Below the pieces are notes generated by a model. It was not told where the DNA came from and made no database searches. It saw only the letters and a program-made list of their open reading frames with translations. Shown here one piece after another: positions 1 through 12,231 of a stretch of DNA of 64,000 nt (its first letter is position 1; each line of letters starts with the position of its first letter). The stretch is from contig NW_022145565.1 of NCBI RefSeq assembly GCF_000002235.5, forward strand, positions 372,001 through 436,000, in the 5' to 3' direction. The position numbers were made by a program, and so were the translations under genes. This DNA comes from Strongylocentrotus purpuratus (lineage: Eukaryota; Echinodermata; Echinoidea; Camarodonta; Strongylocentrotidae).

Positions 1-71
1 CTTAAACCTTGCAAATTTTATGTAACATGTTCGGATTGGGAAATGCTCATCTCACTTTCTGAAGTATTGAT

Positions 72-275
72 ATGACTGTGATGATGAAGGGGATGATGAT
101 GATACTAATCCTACTTATACTTCAGCTTCTGCTTTTACTCCCAACTACTACTACTACTACTACTACTTCTACTGATGATGCTGATGATGATAATGATAGT
201 GAAGATATTTGTAATAATAATAACAATAAGAATACTAATGATAGTAATAATAAAGAGGTGTTCACACCTTTCTAA
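72..275. repeat. Low-complexity ACT/GAT trinucleotide tract
   Basis: Runs of (ACT)n followed by (GAT)n and (AAT)n-rich sequence. The reading frame through it is Thr-, Asp- and Asn-rich with no domain. It is best read as simple sequence, not a gene. Confidence 0.7.
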
Positions 276-309
276 CATGTATTTCTTACATGTGTTTTAA
301 TGCTTATAA

Positions 310-370
310 TTGATTTGTAATGTTTTGTTTGAAACATGAATAAATTATATTGAAATTGAAATTGAAGTAT
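310..370 (+). repeat. Possible retroposon 3' tail with ATTGAA repeats
   Basis: An AATAAA-like stretch is followed by three tandem ATTGAA/AATTGA units. Short tandem hexamers at the very end are common at LINE and SINE 3' ends. No coding part is visible upstream, so this is a weak call. Confidence 0.3.
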
Positions 371-649
371 TTAATGATAATAAGAATATCACTATCAATG
401 ATAGCTACATTTATATTACAAACATCCCAGGGGATGCATCTTTACAGACCAGAAAACCTCAATTCATAGTGCCTACAAACCACTATTACTCTGGTTCTAT
501 CCCAGCTGCCTTCAAGGCGCTCAGAGCATTCAAGGAATAAATTCCTAACAGTTACCCATTTACTACACCTGGGTGAAGAGTGGAAAATGTACATCAATGT
601 TTTGCCAAAGAAAATTGGTGCTACGGCGGGAATCAAATGGAGAGAGGGG

Positions 650-775
650 AGTAAAAGAAGAGAACGAAAGAAAGAAATAGTGAGAGGAGAGACAAATTTG
701 GGAGAGAGATAGAGGAGAGAGAGGGGGGAGAGAGAGAGAGAGAGGGGGGGGGAGGGGGGGGGGTGGTGAAAGGTA
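650..775. repeat. GA/G-rich microsatellite
   Basis: Purine-only tract of (GA)n and G runs. It creates long proline/serine/leucine frames on the minus strand that are not genes. Confidence 0.8.
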
Positions 776-1394
776 GATGCTGACCAAATAGAGCTATATA
801 AAACAACTGACCACCGGATAAAAATATGATCATAAACAGGCCTATCAAGCAATGTTAATTTCATGACTTCGAGTATGTCGCCCTCTTTGGATTACTATTT
901 GGCCCATCTGGTTTGACCTTGGTTTGACCAAACAAAATGGGGTTTTTTTCACATCAAAAGAGTACTTACGAGCAAAACTTTAAAAAAAAGTAAAACACTT
1001 TATAAAATCTCCATTGTAAAACAAATACCGAGATTTCTACTTGCAATTAAAAGGAAAGATAACGATGTGTACAATCAAGGAGAACAGATTTTTCCAGAGG
1101 GAGGTGAATGTTTATGTCCGCAGACATAACAGCCCATATTGACGCCAGGGTGCCACCATTTTAGATAAATGCAAAGTTTTTGTTTTAATTTTTATATCCA
1201 TTCAACAAATAAAATCATAATATTTCAAAACATCTCCTTTAAAAAATATTCATATAATTATCAAAATTATTTGTATTTCTTTTCTAATTCAAATAAGGAG
1301 TTTTATGACAATATATCTGATGTAAATTATGATCACTAGCAGGAATGGACCCGCACATTTGGCAACAGATGTAGTTCTCGACAGTGATGCGAAA

Positions 1395-1455
1395 ATGGCG
1401 ACGCGACGACTAGAATTTATTTTTATACTTTTGGCCTTAAAAGTAGACTTTTTCG
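1395..1455 (+). CDS. ACVR1: Candidate first coding exon (signal peptide) of the ALK1/2 receptor
   Basis: The ATG lies in a strong context (A at -3, G at +4) and opens a 20-codon frame reading MATRRLEFIFILLALKVDFF. This is a short basic n-region followed by a hydrophobic core, as in a signal peptide. The frame ends at a GTATGT donor in phase 1, the phase needed by the ectodomain exon starting at 25128. The preceding 60 bases are richer in C, G and CpG than the surroundings, as expected of a 5' UTR. The exon would add V and then STMRASQ from the next exon. A second candidate at 9928 has the same phase, so the two may be alternative first exons or only one may be real. No transcript evidence is available. 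Confidence 0.5.
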
Positions 1456-1827
1456 GTATGTATGAAACTTTAGATTTTAGAATACCGTAGTTTGAAATAT
1501 ATTTATTATAAATTTTTATGTGATACTAGATATTATGTGAATGAAACATGTCTTAGACCGCGATGTTTTGAAGGGTTTGTTTGTTGATGAACAGCTGAAG
1601 TCTCGCAATCAGTGCCGAGGTCTAGCCGACCGTCATGGCCTCGCAGCGGCTCAGGCGCCGATGAACTGAGCACTGACGCTAAATTGAGATGGTCGGCATA
1701 GGCCATAGCATAGCTGCAGATGATCATCATATTTGTGTGTCATTTAATTGCTGAACCAACAATCACTATGAATCTATGAGTAACAAAAGGAAAAAAAGAA
1801 TAGGGAAGGTATAAATGCAGTTAGAGT

Positions 1828-2852
1828 GCTTTAACTCAAGGGAGCTCCGACGCCGATGCAGATGCAGATTTTGAAAACGATTCAATCAACGGGTTGGGTC
1901 ACATTTTTTCGCAATGTGAGCTAGACCCCTAGTTATTAAAATTTTGACTTACAATGTTTTTCGACTCCACTGGGCATCTTTCCAACCACTTGAAATTATT
2001 TTTTGAAGAAGTCTTCGATGGGATAAAGGGTGATTCTTCGTCCTAACCAGACGATTCATCAGTAGGGGCGCTGGTCCGAGAATAAGGATCATCTGCATTT
2101 TCGCAGATGTTTCATATTTTTGAACGGTGCGTTAAACAAATTCCTCAATGATTTTCTTGACCATTTATACATTGAATTTGTACATCCTAGGTAAGACGGA
2201 CAACCCATAAAAGTAGACGGTGAACTAGGATTATTTTCCATTTTTTGCATCGCCAGTGGGCGGTTCGGGAACCCGAAACCCGCAGAGCGCCGATGAAAAA
2301 AAAGATGATCCTTGTTTTTGTGGACGCATTTTGTCCGCGCTTATGAGGACGATCCTCATTCTCGGACCAGCGCCCCTACTGTTCATCCATGTTGTATTGC
2401 GATTCAACATGGCAAAGAGAAAGTATGCGGTAGCGGCGGAGCAAATATGAATATTCCTGATATAGAGCGCTATTTGCTCAAAATTGCTGAATATGCAAGA
2501 GGTTCTGTCTTTTTGATTCAGGCAATTTCGAGTGAACAGCGCTCTATAATTTGCTGCGCCGCTACCGCTCATGCGTACTGTCTCATGTTGACTTGACGAT
2601 ACAAATGGATGAATCGTCTGGTTAGGATGAGGAATCACCCTTTAACCCATCAAAGACTTGTTCAAATTATAATTTCAAGTGGTTGGAAAGATGCCCAGAG
2701 GAGTCGAAAAACATTGTAAATCAAAATTGTAATTACCACCTCTAAACATTGCAAAAAATGTGAGCCAACCTGATGTTTGAATTGCTTTCAAAAGCTGGCT
2801 CTGGAGCTCTGACGCCTTCAGCATCAGTGTCGGAGCTCCCTGGAGTTAGAGT
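1828..2852. mobile_element. Nested inverted-repeat (foldback) DNA element
   Basis: Outer arms of about 240-270 bp face each other. The left arm runs from CTTTAACTCAAGGGAGCTCC to about 2062. The right arm runs from about 2605 to GGAGCTCCCTGGAGTTAGAG and is its imperfect reverse complement. Inside, 2050-2091 is inverted at about 2347-2390, and 2424-2480 is inverted at 2535-2585. The flanks TTAGAGTG and TAGAATGG resemble an imperfect target-site duplication. No transposase-like frame is present. The frames at 2231-2638 and 2256-2596 are by-products of the inverted arms. Confidence 0.75.
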
Positions 2853-5800
2853 AGAATGGACGCTTAATAAATTGATTAGTAACTCTTCGGTGGGCTTGTT
2901 GTCTGACTCCAGAGTCAGACAGACAGACAGTCGGTGCAGTGCAGTGTGTCTGTGACTAACCTGACAGATGCCCTAGAAAGTAGAAGAGACAATGCTTTAG
3001 GCTCTCTTCTACATGTATGATACCTTTGTTTTAAATTCACCTTGGAATACGCTTTTGCAAATTAGCATGTTTTTTAGTAAGCTTATTTGTAGTGCACCTG
3101 TATTTAATACTAGACTGTAGACAGAAATATTTGACCGTCTGGGGGTCGTTACATGAAATCAATTCTATGACACTCATATTCTTGTCCTCACTTATGGAGG
3201 TGTCAGGAAGCATGATAAACCATGATAAGCGTCAAATTCATGAGATTGATACTTTCGGCTAAAAAATATAGTCTTTGTTACGATTCATCAGATTTAATCC
3301 TGAATTACCAAAAGTGATTATGAGGCTTTATATTTCACTCAAAGTTTTTAAATTAGTAAAATTCTAAAATAGTGGTAGCACAATTGATACAACCATCCAA
3401 TTTGCATGAAACATGTGTTACTGATGACATCTAAGAATTTGTATAATTGAAGAAACTTGAGGTTGCTTTGGCGACGATTTAATCAAAATTTGCAAGTTAG
3501 AGAATATCGAAAGAAGATCAATTAATTTTATTTTATTTCTACTTAAGAAAACAAGATATTTTATGACTCAATATTTTAATGTTAATTTAACAAATATTTA
3601 TGAGATAAGATTTGTATGAAGGTAATGCTTGAAAATGGAATATATCTAGAGAAATACCTACACTTATTTTTTTGTCATTTTCATGGGTCTTTGCTCTGTA
3701 ATTACAGACTGTTTGACCTTTGGCGATTTTTCTATGGTAGACTGATGTATGTTTATGTACAAATAATCTTATTTACTTGTAAAGACTTTAAAACCTTATG
3801 TGGACAGTTTGTTTGTTTTTATAATAATTTTATGTTAACACCAATAAGAACTGATCAGTGAAATGAGAGCTTGAAGATCAAGAAATAAGTTTTAAAATAA
3901 ATTTCCATAGACTAACTTAAAGTTAAAGTTGCCTGGAGATGGCGTTCTAAAAAATATGACAGGTTTAAAGGCGCAACATACATGTATATTGCAATTAATT
4001 CTTTCATTGTCACAAATTCTTTGTACCTGCTTTGGACTTTTGGAACAATGTAATTCAAGTAAAATGATGATTATTTACATGTACTGACTGTAGGATAATA
4101 CGGTTCGAGCTGAATGATTGGTTTGCCTACCCTTTCATCTTATACTCAATTGTCTAGTCATTTTTGTATATTTCAACTTCAGGATGTGTCACAATACAAT
4201 GGACCGTTCGTTGCCTCTTTCTTGCCTTCCTCTGTATTTCTTGACTGTCTTCCTATAGGCTTACAATGTACATCACAGCCCTGAATTTGTACTTAATTTC
4301 TTTTATCATTGGGGCTTGATTTAAACTTTTGCTCTGTAAAATGCAGATACATGTACATCTAAAAGGCCAAATAAAACACATTCCATATTCCCTTTTTTGT
4401 GTAGTATATGTGTGAGGAGAGTGTGATTGTGAAAGTATGATTTTTCCCCCTCAGACAAAAAGACAGACATACACATTCTGCAGGGTCAGTTTCTTTCTTT
4501 CTTTTAATTTGAAAGACAAAACGAGGGGAAAAGAGAGGCAGATCAAGGAATAGAGAGGTTTGAAAAAGTAGAATAAGTTGTATGTAGCCTCACTCCTTGA
4601 GCATCTACGATGATGTTGGTGATGGTAATAAGTCTGCATTCTTGTTAGATTTATTGAACTAAGACTTTCGTGAAATCTTGTACACCTGTAGGTAAACAAA
4701 ATATTTCTTGTTTCTTGTCCCATCCTCCTTCTTATTTTCAACCTTCCTACTTTCAACCTTCCCTTAATTTTATTATTATTATTATTATTTTTTGTTTAAT
4801 ATGAGGACATCTAGACATTGGGGTCAACAAATATCATTAATGTGTTGCAATTTCACCTTGATTTGTGTTATAATTGACCTCATGTCACAAATAGTATTTG
4901 TTGTATGTAGAGAAATAATCTCAAATAAAAATCCAGATGAGAAACTAGGAATCAATTTTACTTTGCTTTATTTGTCTGGTAGAGCAGTTCTGCACAAAAA
5001 TTGAGAAAAAATTGATTAATGGACTCTCCTGTCTGACACGCATTTGAAAAGTGTGATGCCAACCCCCACCACTGCCTTTTTTAGCATGTTTTTTGTTCAG
5101 TACAGTGTTCATTTATCCTCATTCTTTATCAAGTTTTTGTTAGTAACAAAATAACAATTCTTGAAACCTGTGATTTACTACACAATGTCCCATGAGGCAG
5201 TGTTCAGAACTTCAGACAAGTCCAAATTTCTTACTTTATCACAGCAAGTTTTGAAAGTCTGAAAGAGGGACTTTATCACAGCAAGTTTTGAAAGACTGAA
5301 AGAGGGAGTTCGGGAGCTAGGTAACAGGTGCCAGTCAGAGTATGAGATGAGTGATGAAGAGAGGCTCTAGTGAGACAACAGGAAGCTAAAGGGAGGGGGA
5401 GGGAGGGGTAAGGGAATGATAGAACGCAGGAAGGAGGGATCAATCAGTCGCCTCCTAGAAGAGGTTAGAGGTCATTTTCATGATTGTTTTATCAGCAATG
5501 ACTCCTTTACATATGCTGCTTCTATGTGCACATAGTACATACTAGTCGACTTTGTGTTATTGTATGGTCATAGCAATTTATATGGAGAAAGGGAAGGTTT
5601 TCTGCAAATATCTTGAAGTTCAAATGTTTTCATTATTTTTTTAAGTATACATGTAGGCCTGTTTGTACATGTGTCTTCTTGAACATTAATAATTGACATT
5701 AATCTGTGTACGGTATGTAATTTTGGATCATACTTTTCTATTCTCCCCTTCCTTTGTGATGTTGGAATACCATGAAAACACTAGAGAGAGTAAAAAGCTT

Positions 5801-6424
5801 TGGCATTGCCCATTGTACTTGGAGATTGACCTATGACCTAACTCTCCTGTTATCCTTCTGTTTCGTAAGGATGGTATTTCAATCATCTTTTATAGCAGCT
5901 GTTTTCAAACAGTTGAGGTTTCCAGAAATGAGAGTTCTCTTTATTTTTGTATATTTCTTTGACACTAGTGCCAAGTTTTAGTTATTGTGTGTGATTTTGT
6001 TTTTGTTATGATTTATGAAGAAAAGAAAAATAGTAAGGAAAACAAAATCATCAGCCATTTTTTCATTTATTTTTTTTTTTTTACGGAGGATGAACATTTA
6101 TAGAACCCAACACACCCCAAAAAGAAGTTATGATTGTTAGTTACATGTACATGTGTATATTTCTTTGGTTGAAAGTGGTTGAATTGTGCATATAGTAATG
6201 GGTAGGTATAGGCAAAGGCTTATTGAAAACAAGCGAGGAGTATGAATTGTTAAATTAAGATATGGCGTGGTAAACCACTGCGAAAAACACTCACCCTGAA
6301 TAAGAGTATTGCGAATATGCTTTTATATAACCCTGTATGAAATATATCTATTCTATAACAAAGAAAAGGAAACTTTATGAAAAAAAATGAACAGAGCAAA
6401 TTGAAGAGGAGCACGCAAGATATT
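2853..6424. other. Non-coding intronic or upstream sequence
   Basis: AT-rich sequence with no supported exon. The only local structure I see is a tandem duplication of about 38 bp at 5234-5309 (core TTTATCACAGCAAGTTTTGA). If the 1395 exon is real, this is intron 1 of the receptor gene. Confidence 0.4.
5234..5309. repeat. Tandem duplication of about 38 bp
   Basis: Two adjacent near-identical copies share the core TTTATCACAGCAAGTTTTGA and continue into CTGAAAGAGGG. Confidence 0.8.
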
Positions 6425-6579
6425 AGTCACAGTGTTGCCAAAACATATTTCACTTATGACAACTTCATACATGCTGCTTTCTTGATTTTAATTGGATATT
6501 TGCTCAACTTTCACTGATCTGTTCTTCTTATTTTTCTGCTTCTATTAATACAAACTTAATACCAGGGTGGACTTCACCT
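6425..6579. mobile_element. Half copy of a TTAA-type MITE
   Basis: This matches the right arm of the element at 22336-22875: a GTCACAG(T/A)GTTGCCAA block, then TTTGCTCAACTTTCACT, then AGGGTGGACTTCACCT followed by TTAA at 6580-6583. The left arm is absent, so this is a truncated relative. Confidence 0.65.
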
Positions 6580-6813
6580 TTAAATCTTGTAGATGCCTAG
6601 ATTGAACTCTCTTCTCTCTCTCTTATTGGTGCGTTTGTTTCAAGACCTGTCATCTGTTGAATGATGCTATATCCTGCTTCCTCAAAGGTCAAAACATGAC
6701 TACTTGTTTGTGTGATGTGTGGATGTATGTGCAAGTCAAATTTGCAGACGAGAATGGGTCAGAGGAACATAATTTATCATCACGATATATACCACTTTTG
6801 TTTCTTTGTTTTT

Positions 6814-7876
6814 GTCTCGCCTGCGTAGCAAAAAGCGAGACATAGGCGCCGCTTTTCCGGTGACGGCGGCGGCGACGGCGACGGCGACGGCGTCAACATC
6901 AAAAACTTAACCTAAGGTTAAGTTTTTGAATTTTTGGTATAATTTTTAAAGTATAAGTTCTTAGTCAATGAAACTTTGACTATAGGGTAATCAAGTATCC
7001 CCAATCATGTGAGTAGAATTTCAGATCACAAAGTCAAGGTCAAAGGTCATTTCAGGTCAACAGACTTGGACTATGTTGTAGCATCATCATCGAAAACTTA
7101 ACCTAAGGTTAAGTTTTTGAATTTTTGATATAATTTTGAAAGTATAAGTTCTTAGTCAATGAAACTTGGACTATAGGGTTATCAAGTCTCTCCAATCATG
7201 TGAGTAGAATTTCAGGTCACTAAGTTAAGGTCAAAGGCCATTTAAGGTCAACAAACTTAGACTTTGTTGTGGCATCAACATTAAGATTTTCAAAATGCTT
7301 CTTCTTCGTTATTTTTCAACCGATTTTGATTCTGATTGTTTCATATGATAGGGCTAGGAGGGGATTTAAAATTTCTACACAGAATCGTGAAATTCATTAT
7401 CTATGCTAATTTATGCAAATTTATTCGAAATCACAAAAAAGGCTTCTCCTTCATTTCTTGACCGATTTTGATTTGGTTTGCTTTATATCGTAGAGCTAAC
7501 TTTGGTACACTAACCTTCTATTCAGAAATTGTTCTCCATTAATTAATTATGGTAATTTATGCAAATTTATTCCAAAAATAACAAAAATTGCTTCTTTTCC
7601 CTCATTTCTTGACCGATTTTGCCTTATCTGGTAGAGCTAAATTTGGAACAATAAACTTCTACACAGAATTGTGAGATTTTGCTCCATTGATTATTTATGG
7701 TACTTTATGCAAATGAAATGAAATTATGTCCCTTCCAGGGCATCAAATTTCTATTTTTGACCAGTTCAAAAGTGTACCACATAAAATTTACGATATTTGT
7801 TGTTGTGAGGTGCGGATGAGCGCTACGTCATTGACGTTCTGGTTTATCATATTGAATTGCGTTATGCAGGCGAGAC
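6814..7876. mobile_element. Repeat element with GTCTCGCCTGC termini and internal tandem repeats
   Basis: The left end GTCTCGCCTGCGTA is mirrored at the right end by TATGCAGGCGAGAC, an 11-bp perfect terminal inverted repeat. The interior starts with a GGCGAC-type GC-rich run. It then has two tandem units of about 192 bp (from 6901 and 7093), each opening with a near-palindrome built on AACTTAACCTAAGGTTAAG. Three units of about 145 bp follow (from about 7297, 7442 and 7588), sharing TTGACCGATTTTGATT. No open frame of interest is present. The family is not recognised with certainty. Confidence 0.7.
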
Positions 7877-8424
7877 CGCCGAGAGCGTTTCCCTTGTTGT
7901 GTTTCTTGTGAACATTTTGAGCTGCTGGCCTAATGGGTAGTTTGTTTATTTCTTTATCTTATTGAGCCATATTGGCATATTATTTTGTATTTCCAGTCAG
8001 TTATCTCTTTCTTTCTTGAATTAAATGTTTAAAATCTTTTGCTCTGGACTGCTTTTCATTTCCAGATGGTTCAACTAAATCAGTTTCAGTTACTTCTAAG
8101 TTGTCGGGTTTACTGCCAAAGAATCATCCTTATGCCATTTTTATGTAGGATAATAGCCCATATAGATGTACAGTAGTTAGATTAGGAAATCTCAGTTTAA
8201 TATTGTAAATGATTAATTGTTTAGAATTTTTCACAAATATCACATCCGAAAGGTATACAGCAACCTACTTTGTTAATGATATCAACCATTAGCAGACCCT
8301 TGTGATAAGTTTCCATGATATTTGTACCAGTATTGCGCACTGTTAAAAGGGTCATAAAGGTTTGTTGTGAATAGTAGTCCAGTAGTATAACTCCATTGAT
8401 AGTGGTTGACTAGGTCTGGTGAAT

Positions 8425-8463
<39 letters not shown>

Positions 8464-9918
8464 GGTGCTCCCTCCCTCCAAACAACTGGCTTTCAATAGG
8501 ACTTAGTATTGATGCCTCTGCTGGCGCCACTATTCCATTCCATTGCATTGGCTGTGTCTCCCCTCGTTTCCTCAATTAGATAGTAGTAGTGACAGTCTCA
8601 ATGAAGTACCTTCTCTGCTAGCCCCCAGGGCAGTCAAACCAAGATATATTCCATAAATATTTCCTTTGTTTATCTTGCATAGATTGCTATTGAAAGTTCG
8701 CAAATGGTTTTAGTGATTTTGTGATACATAGATTTTTATTATTTTTTCAACAATACATACTATACATGTATTTAAGTCAAATTTTTCATGAAAACATTTT
8801 TGGAGTTTGACAGAGACTCAAATAATCGTTGAGTTGTTGTTATTGCGATAACCCAGGTACTTCTCAAAGATGCTTGTATACATTGTCATGTCAGCTCTCT
8901 TTGACATGTTTTTAAATCTGCAACTTAATAATTCGTGGAATTTTTTTAAATGAAACCCTCCTGAAATGCAGCATATCTCAGACTGTTAGCTCAACTTGTG
9001 ACTCTTGTATCATATATATCAATTGAATTCAATATAAGACTTGTATATCTAGTGTAACAACCTAACATTGAATATTAGAATATATATTTCCCATTATTTC
9101 TGGTACAATCTTTAGTCTAGAAATAAATGAGATAGTTAATTAGATATCCCATATTTTTTAATATGACAAAGTAATCCATAAATCAAATTTCAACACCACA
9201 CAATATTTTCACCATTGTACTGACATCACAAACGGCAACGTTGTCTAGGTTTCATGGCAATGATACACTTTCAAATGGTCAATGACTCTCCTTTATCTAG
9301 GGGAAGAGTCTTCATATTGTAACCATTTTATATATTGCCTGAAGGAATCGAACAATAGTGGTTTTGAGGTTTCTAGAAAACCAACAAGCACTTCTGTGAT
9401 GGTCATTAATTTAGAGAGTTTGACACACAAAGCTTTCATGTGAATGTATTAAGATACCCAAGACTGATTATTGAATATTAATGCTCCCATCTCATGGCTC
9501 AGGCAGTCAGTCTGTCTGTCTCCGCTTTGCTTCTATTCCTCTCTCTCTTTCTTTCTCTCACTTTGCCCTATATTCATTGATGGAGAGTGTAGCTAGGAGC
9601 GATCATTGTTCTATTGTAACATTTCCGGTGCCGGCAGACGAGCGAGTGTGATCCTAACATTATGGTCTTCATTACCAACTACAAAGATCTTGCAAGGAAC
9701 ATGATATCTGAGCTGCCTCAAATATCATACCATTTCCATTCCATATTTGGTTATCTGAACTCTGAAGATTGTCAGTAGATTTGATGTACATGTAGACTCA
9801 CATCATTCATCAGGTAGCTTCCGTATGACTTGACTAGAGTTGTGAGAAACTGAGAATTGGATATCTTCATTGCAAATCGAAACAGCATTCAAAGGACTCA
9901 GAAACTTTGAATACATAG
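7877..9918. other. Non-coding sequence, no supported gene
   Basis: AT-rich sequence with a (GA)n tract at 8428-8460. I see no exon. The stretch 9480-9660 (CT-rich, then GC-richer around 9625) could be the 5' UTR or promoter of the exon at 9928, but no core element is convincing. Confidence 0.35.
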
Positions 9919-9927
9919 ATGTATGTG

Positions 9928-10009
9928 ATGGATCTTATGTGGATAAGTGTGATTTATCTTCATATTTCTTTTATTTTGGTGGTTTCATTACCTACTCAGT
10001 CATCTGACA
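9928..10009 (+). CDS. ACVR1: Candidate alternative signal-peptide exon of the ALK1/2 receptor
   Basis: ATG with G at -3 and G at +4, followed by 27 codons. The peptide opens MDLMWISVIYLHISF, continues ILVVSLPTQSSD, and is typical of a signal peptide ending in a small/polar segment. It stops at a GTAAGT donor in phase 1, exactly fitting the acceptor at 25128 (A+TG gives Met). An in-frame ATG at 9919 directly follows an in-frame TAG, so the start could be nine bases earlier, but its context is weaker. The consensus donor and clear hydrophobic core make this slightly stronger as a peptide than the 1395 exon, while that one has the better start context. Confidence 0.55.
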
Positions 10010-11860
10010 GTAAGTAGAAGATAACAACTTTTAATAGGTATTCATTTCAATTCAAATCATTGCCGAAAAATCATATTCTGGTTCTAATTTGATGATGATA
10101 TTGACACCTATCTCTCTTTTTGTTTGTTTTTAATGTTTTATTTTTTATTTTTTTAAATATGGACAGTAACTGTAGTTGTACAGGTGTCAGGTGTTCCTTG
10201 ATGGTGCCATAGAACCATATTATTGTGTGTTATATTCAGTGTAGGAATCATTTGAAAGTATTAATTGTGACGATATGATGTAGGAATGAAGGGATGGATG
10301 GTAACTTGGATGGATGGATGTGAAGAGAGGAAGAAAGTTGAGCTTGTATGGTGTGGTTGTGTATGCACAGGTGGTGCTGCTTCACAACCTATCTAGGTCA
10401 TGTTTGAGAAGTAAACCCTCCCATCATTCATAGAATACATATCCATCATTCAACACAATGTAATGGGCTTGATGACAGGAGCTTATCGCTACAATGTAGT
10501 CCCATCTACTTTAAAGGATTGGTGTCTTTTATGACTGCAATATGTAGTCCTATCTATGTGGACATGTACGTTAAATGACTTCTGACTTGTATTGCTAACT
10601 GCATGTATTCCTATCTTCTATTATGTTTGCAGGCTCTTATAGGTATCAGTCTGCTCAGTTAGATAGCCTGTGAAATTTGTACTCTGGTTTTATCAGATGT
10701 TTCAAATTGGGATGGAATAGCATATATATAGGCCTACACTAAAAAAATGACTAGAAATAAGCAATAAAAGGAAACAAGCTACTTGGTTTACCTGTTGTGT
10801 GCATATAATTAAGTATAGTTTGTGTCATTGTTAGGCATAACTACATGTAAGCCTTCTGTGTTTCATACGTTTATGCTGAAGCAGGAAAATACAATTAGTG
10901 ATGTATTCCTTTAACAAGCATACTACAAAGTAGTTTCCTTGGGATGTTTATGAGGGTAATGTTTGCACATCTTTGTCTGTCTATACACTCAAGATAATAC
11001 AACTCTGTTCAGCTTTCATTTGGCTATACAGGGGGACAAATGAGGAAAAGTATTCTACAAATACACCATGTTGAATCAAGGGGTCTAAATGGTGTTTGTT
11101 AGGTCTTGACCTTGGTCCTCTATGATGTGTGTACTGATCAAACTCAAACTTACCCTCTCTCAATCAGATCTAAATCATGTTTAGAGTTATGTTTTCGTTA
11201 CCTTTGGAAATCAAACGCTACATGAATCACGTTTTAATGTTGTATTTATTTAGAAATGGGAACTAAGAAAAGAAATTTCATATACACCCAAATTACATTA
11301 AGATACTGAAAGAAAGAGAGCACATTGTCTTTAACTCCCACAGGTCATCAAGCAAGACTTGAAGCTAGCAATAAAAACTCAATTTAATCATTTTACATGT
11401 GATCTCCGAGAAATTGTATGTTGCAGGTTTACAGTAGATCAAGAGGATAAAGAAGATAATCTAAATTGACCCTAAAAAAGGTGTAGTATTGCAATAAAAA
11501 GCAGAGTATTAGACAAGGACTAAAGTATGTGTCTGAACACAGAGTAACCTGTTTGCCGGGACTAAAGTATGTGTCTGAACACAGAGTAACCTGTTTGCCA
11601 GGACTGCTCCGATTCTCTCACACCTTGGTTGCTGAGTTCCTGTGTAAATTGAAAGCTTCAACCAATCAGGGCAAACCTTGAATAGTCTTGTATATCAGAC
11701 CTGATTTCAGTCCTTGGAGGTCACTCTGAGATTCAAAGCAGTATTCTTGCTCTCTTCACATTGGCTTTTACCATATTTTTTTACCATATTTTTGAGCAAG
11801 ATATTGAGAAGTGTTGCGATAGGAATTTCAAGTATACACACATACATGTATGTACATTAA
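10010..11860. other. Receptor intron sequence
   Basis: AT-rich sequence without a supported exon. A tandem duplication of 46-47 bp (core GGACTAAAGTATGTGTCTGA) lies at about 11517-11603. The rest shows nothing I can assign. Confidence 0.4.
11517..11603. repeat. Tandem duplication of about 46 bp
   Basis: GGACTAAAGTATGTGTCTGA continuing into ACACAGAGTAACCTGTTTGCC occurs twice in direct succession with one base changed. Confidence 0.85.
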
Positions 11861-12231
11861 AGGTAAAGACCAGTATTGGAAACGCCCCAATTTCAAAAAA
11901 TGAAATGAAAGCTCTCATTACCAATCATGTGAAAGAATATGTTTTGACTAATACATGATGATAAAAAATTTGCCGGAAACCGCCTACTAATTCATATATT
12001 TGGTAAGTTTGTTTCTCTCATGGTCTGTGAGAGATATACATGTAGGGTAGTTCCATATACATCTTTCTGTGTATAGTGCTTGTAACTTTACGAAGACTGG
12101 GCCAAATTTCTTATCATTTTGATGATTCCAGAACCTTGCAGATGCTAGATGCTAGATGATTAACCTTTTCTGATAGATTCCACAATGTTTCTTTCACAAT
12201 GCAATCGCATGACCATAACTGGTCTTTACCT
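11861..12231. mobile_element. TTAA-type MITE (371 bp)
   Basis: The left terminus AGGTAAAGACCAGTATTGG is mirrored by CCATAACTGGTCTTTACCT at the right. TTAA flanks both ends (11857-11860 and 12232-12235). TTAA duplications with AGG-starting termini fit a Kolobok- or piggyBac-mobilised non-autonomous element. There is no transposase frame. Confidence 0.85.

Noticed and set aside
442-864. Minus-strand 140-codon and overlapping frames
   Set aside because: They run through a GA/G microsatellite and are Pro/Ser/Leu-rich in every frame.
2231-2638. Minus-strand 135-codon frame and opposite frames
   Set aside because: They lie inside the nested inverted-repeat element; both strands give similar peptides because of the mirrored arms.
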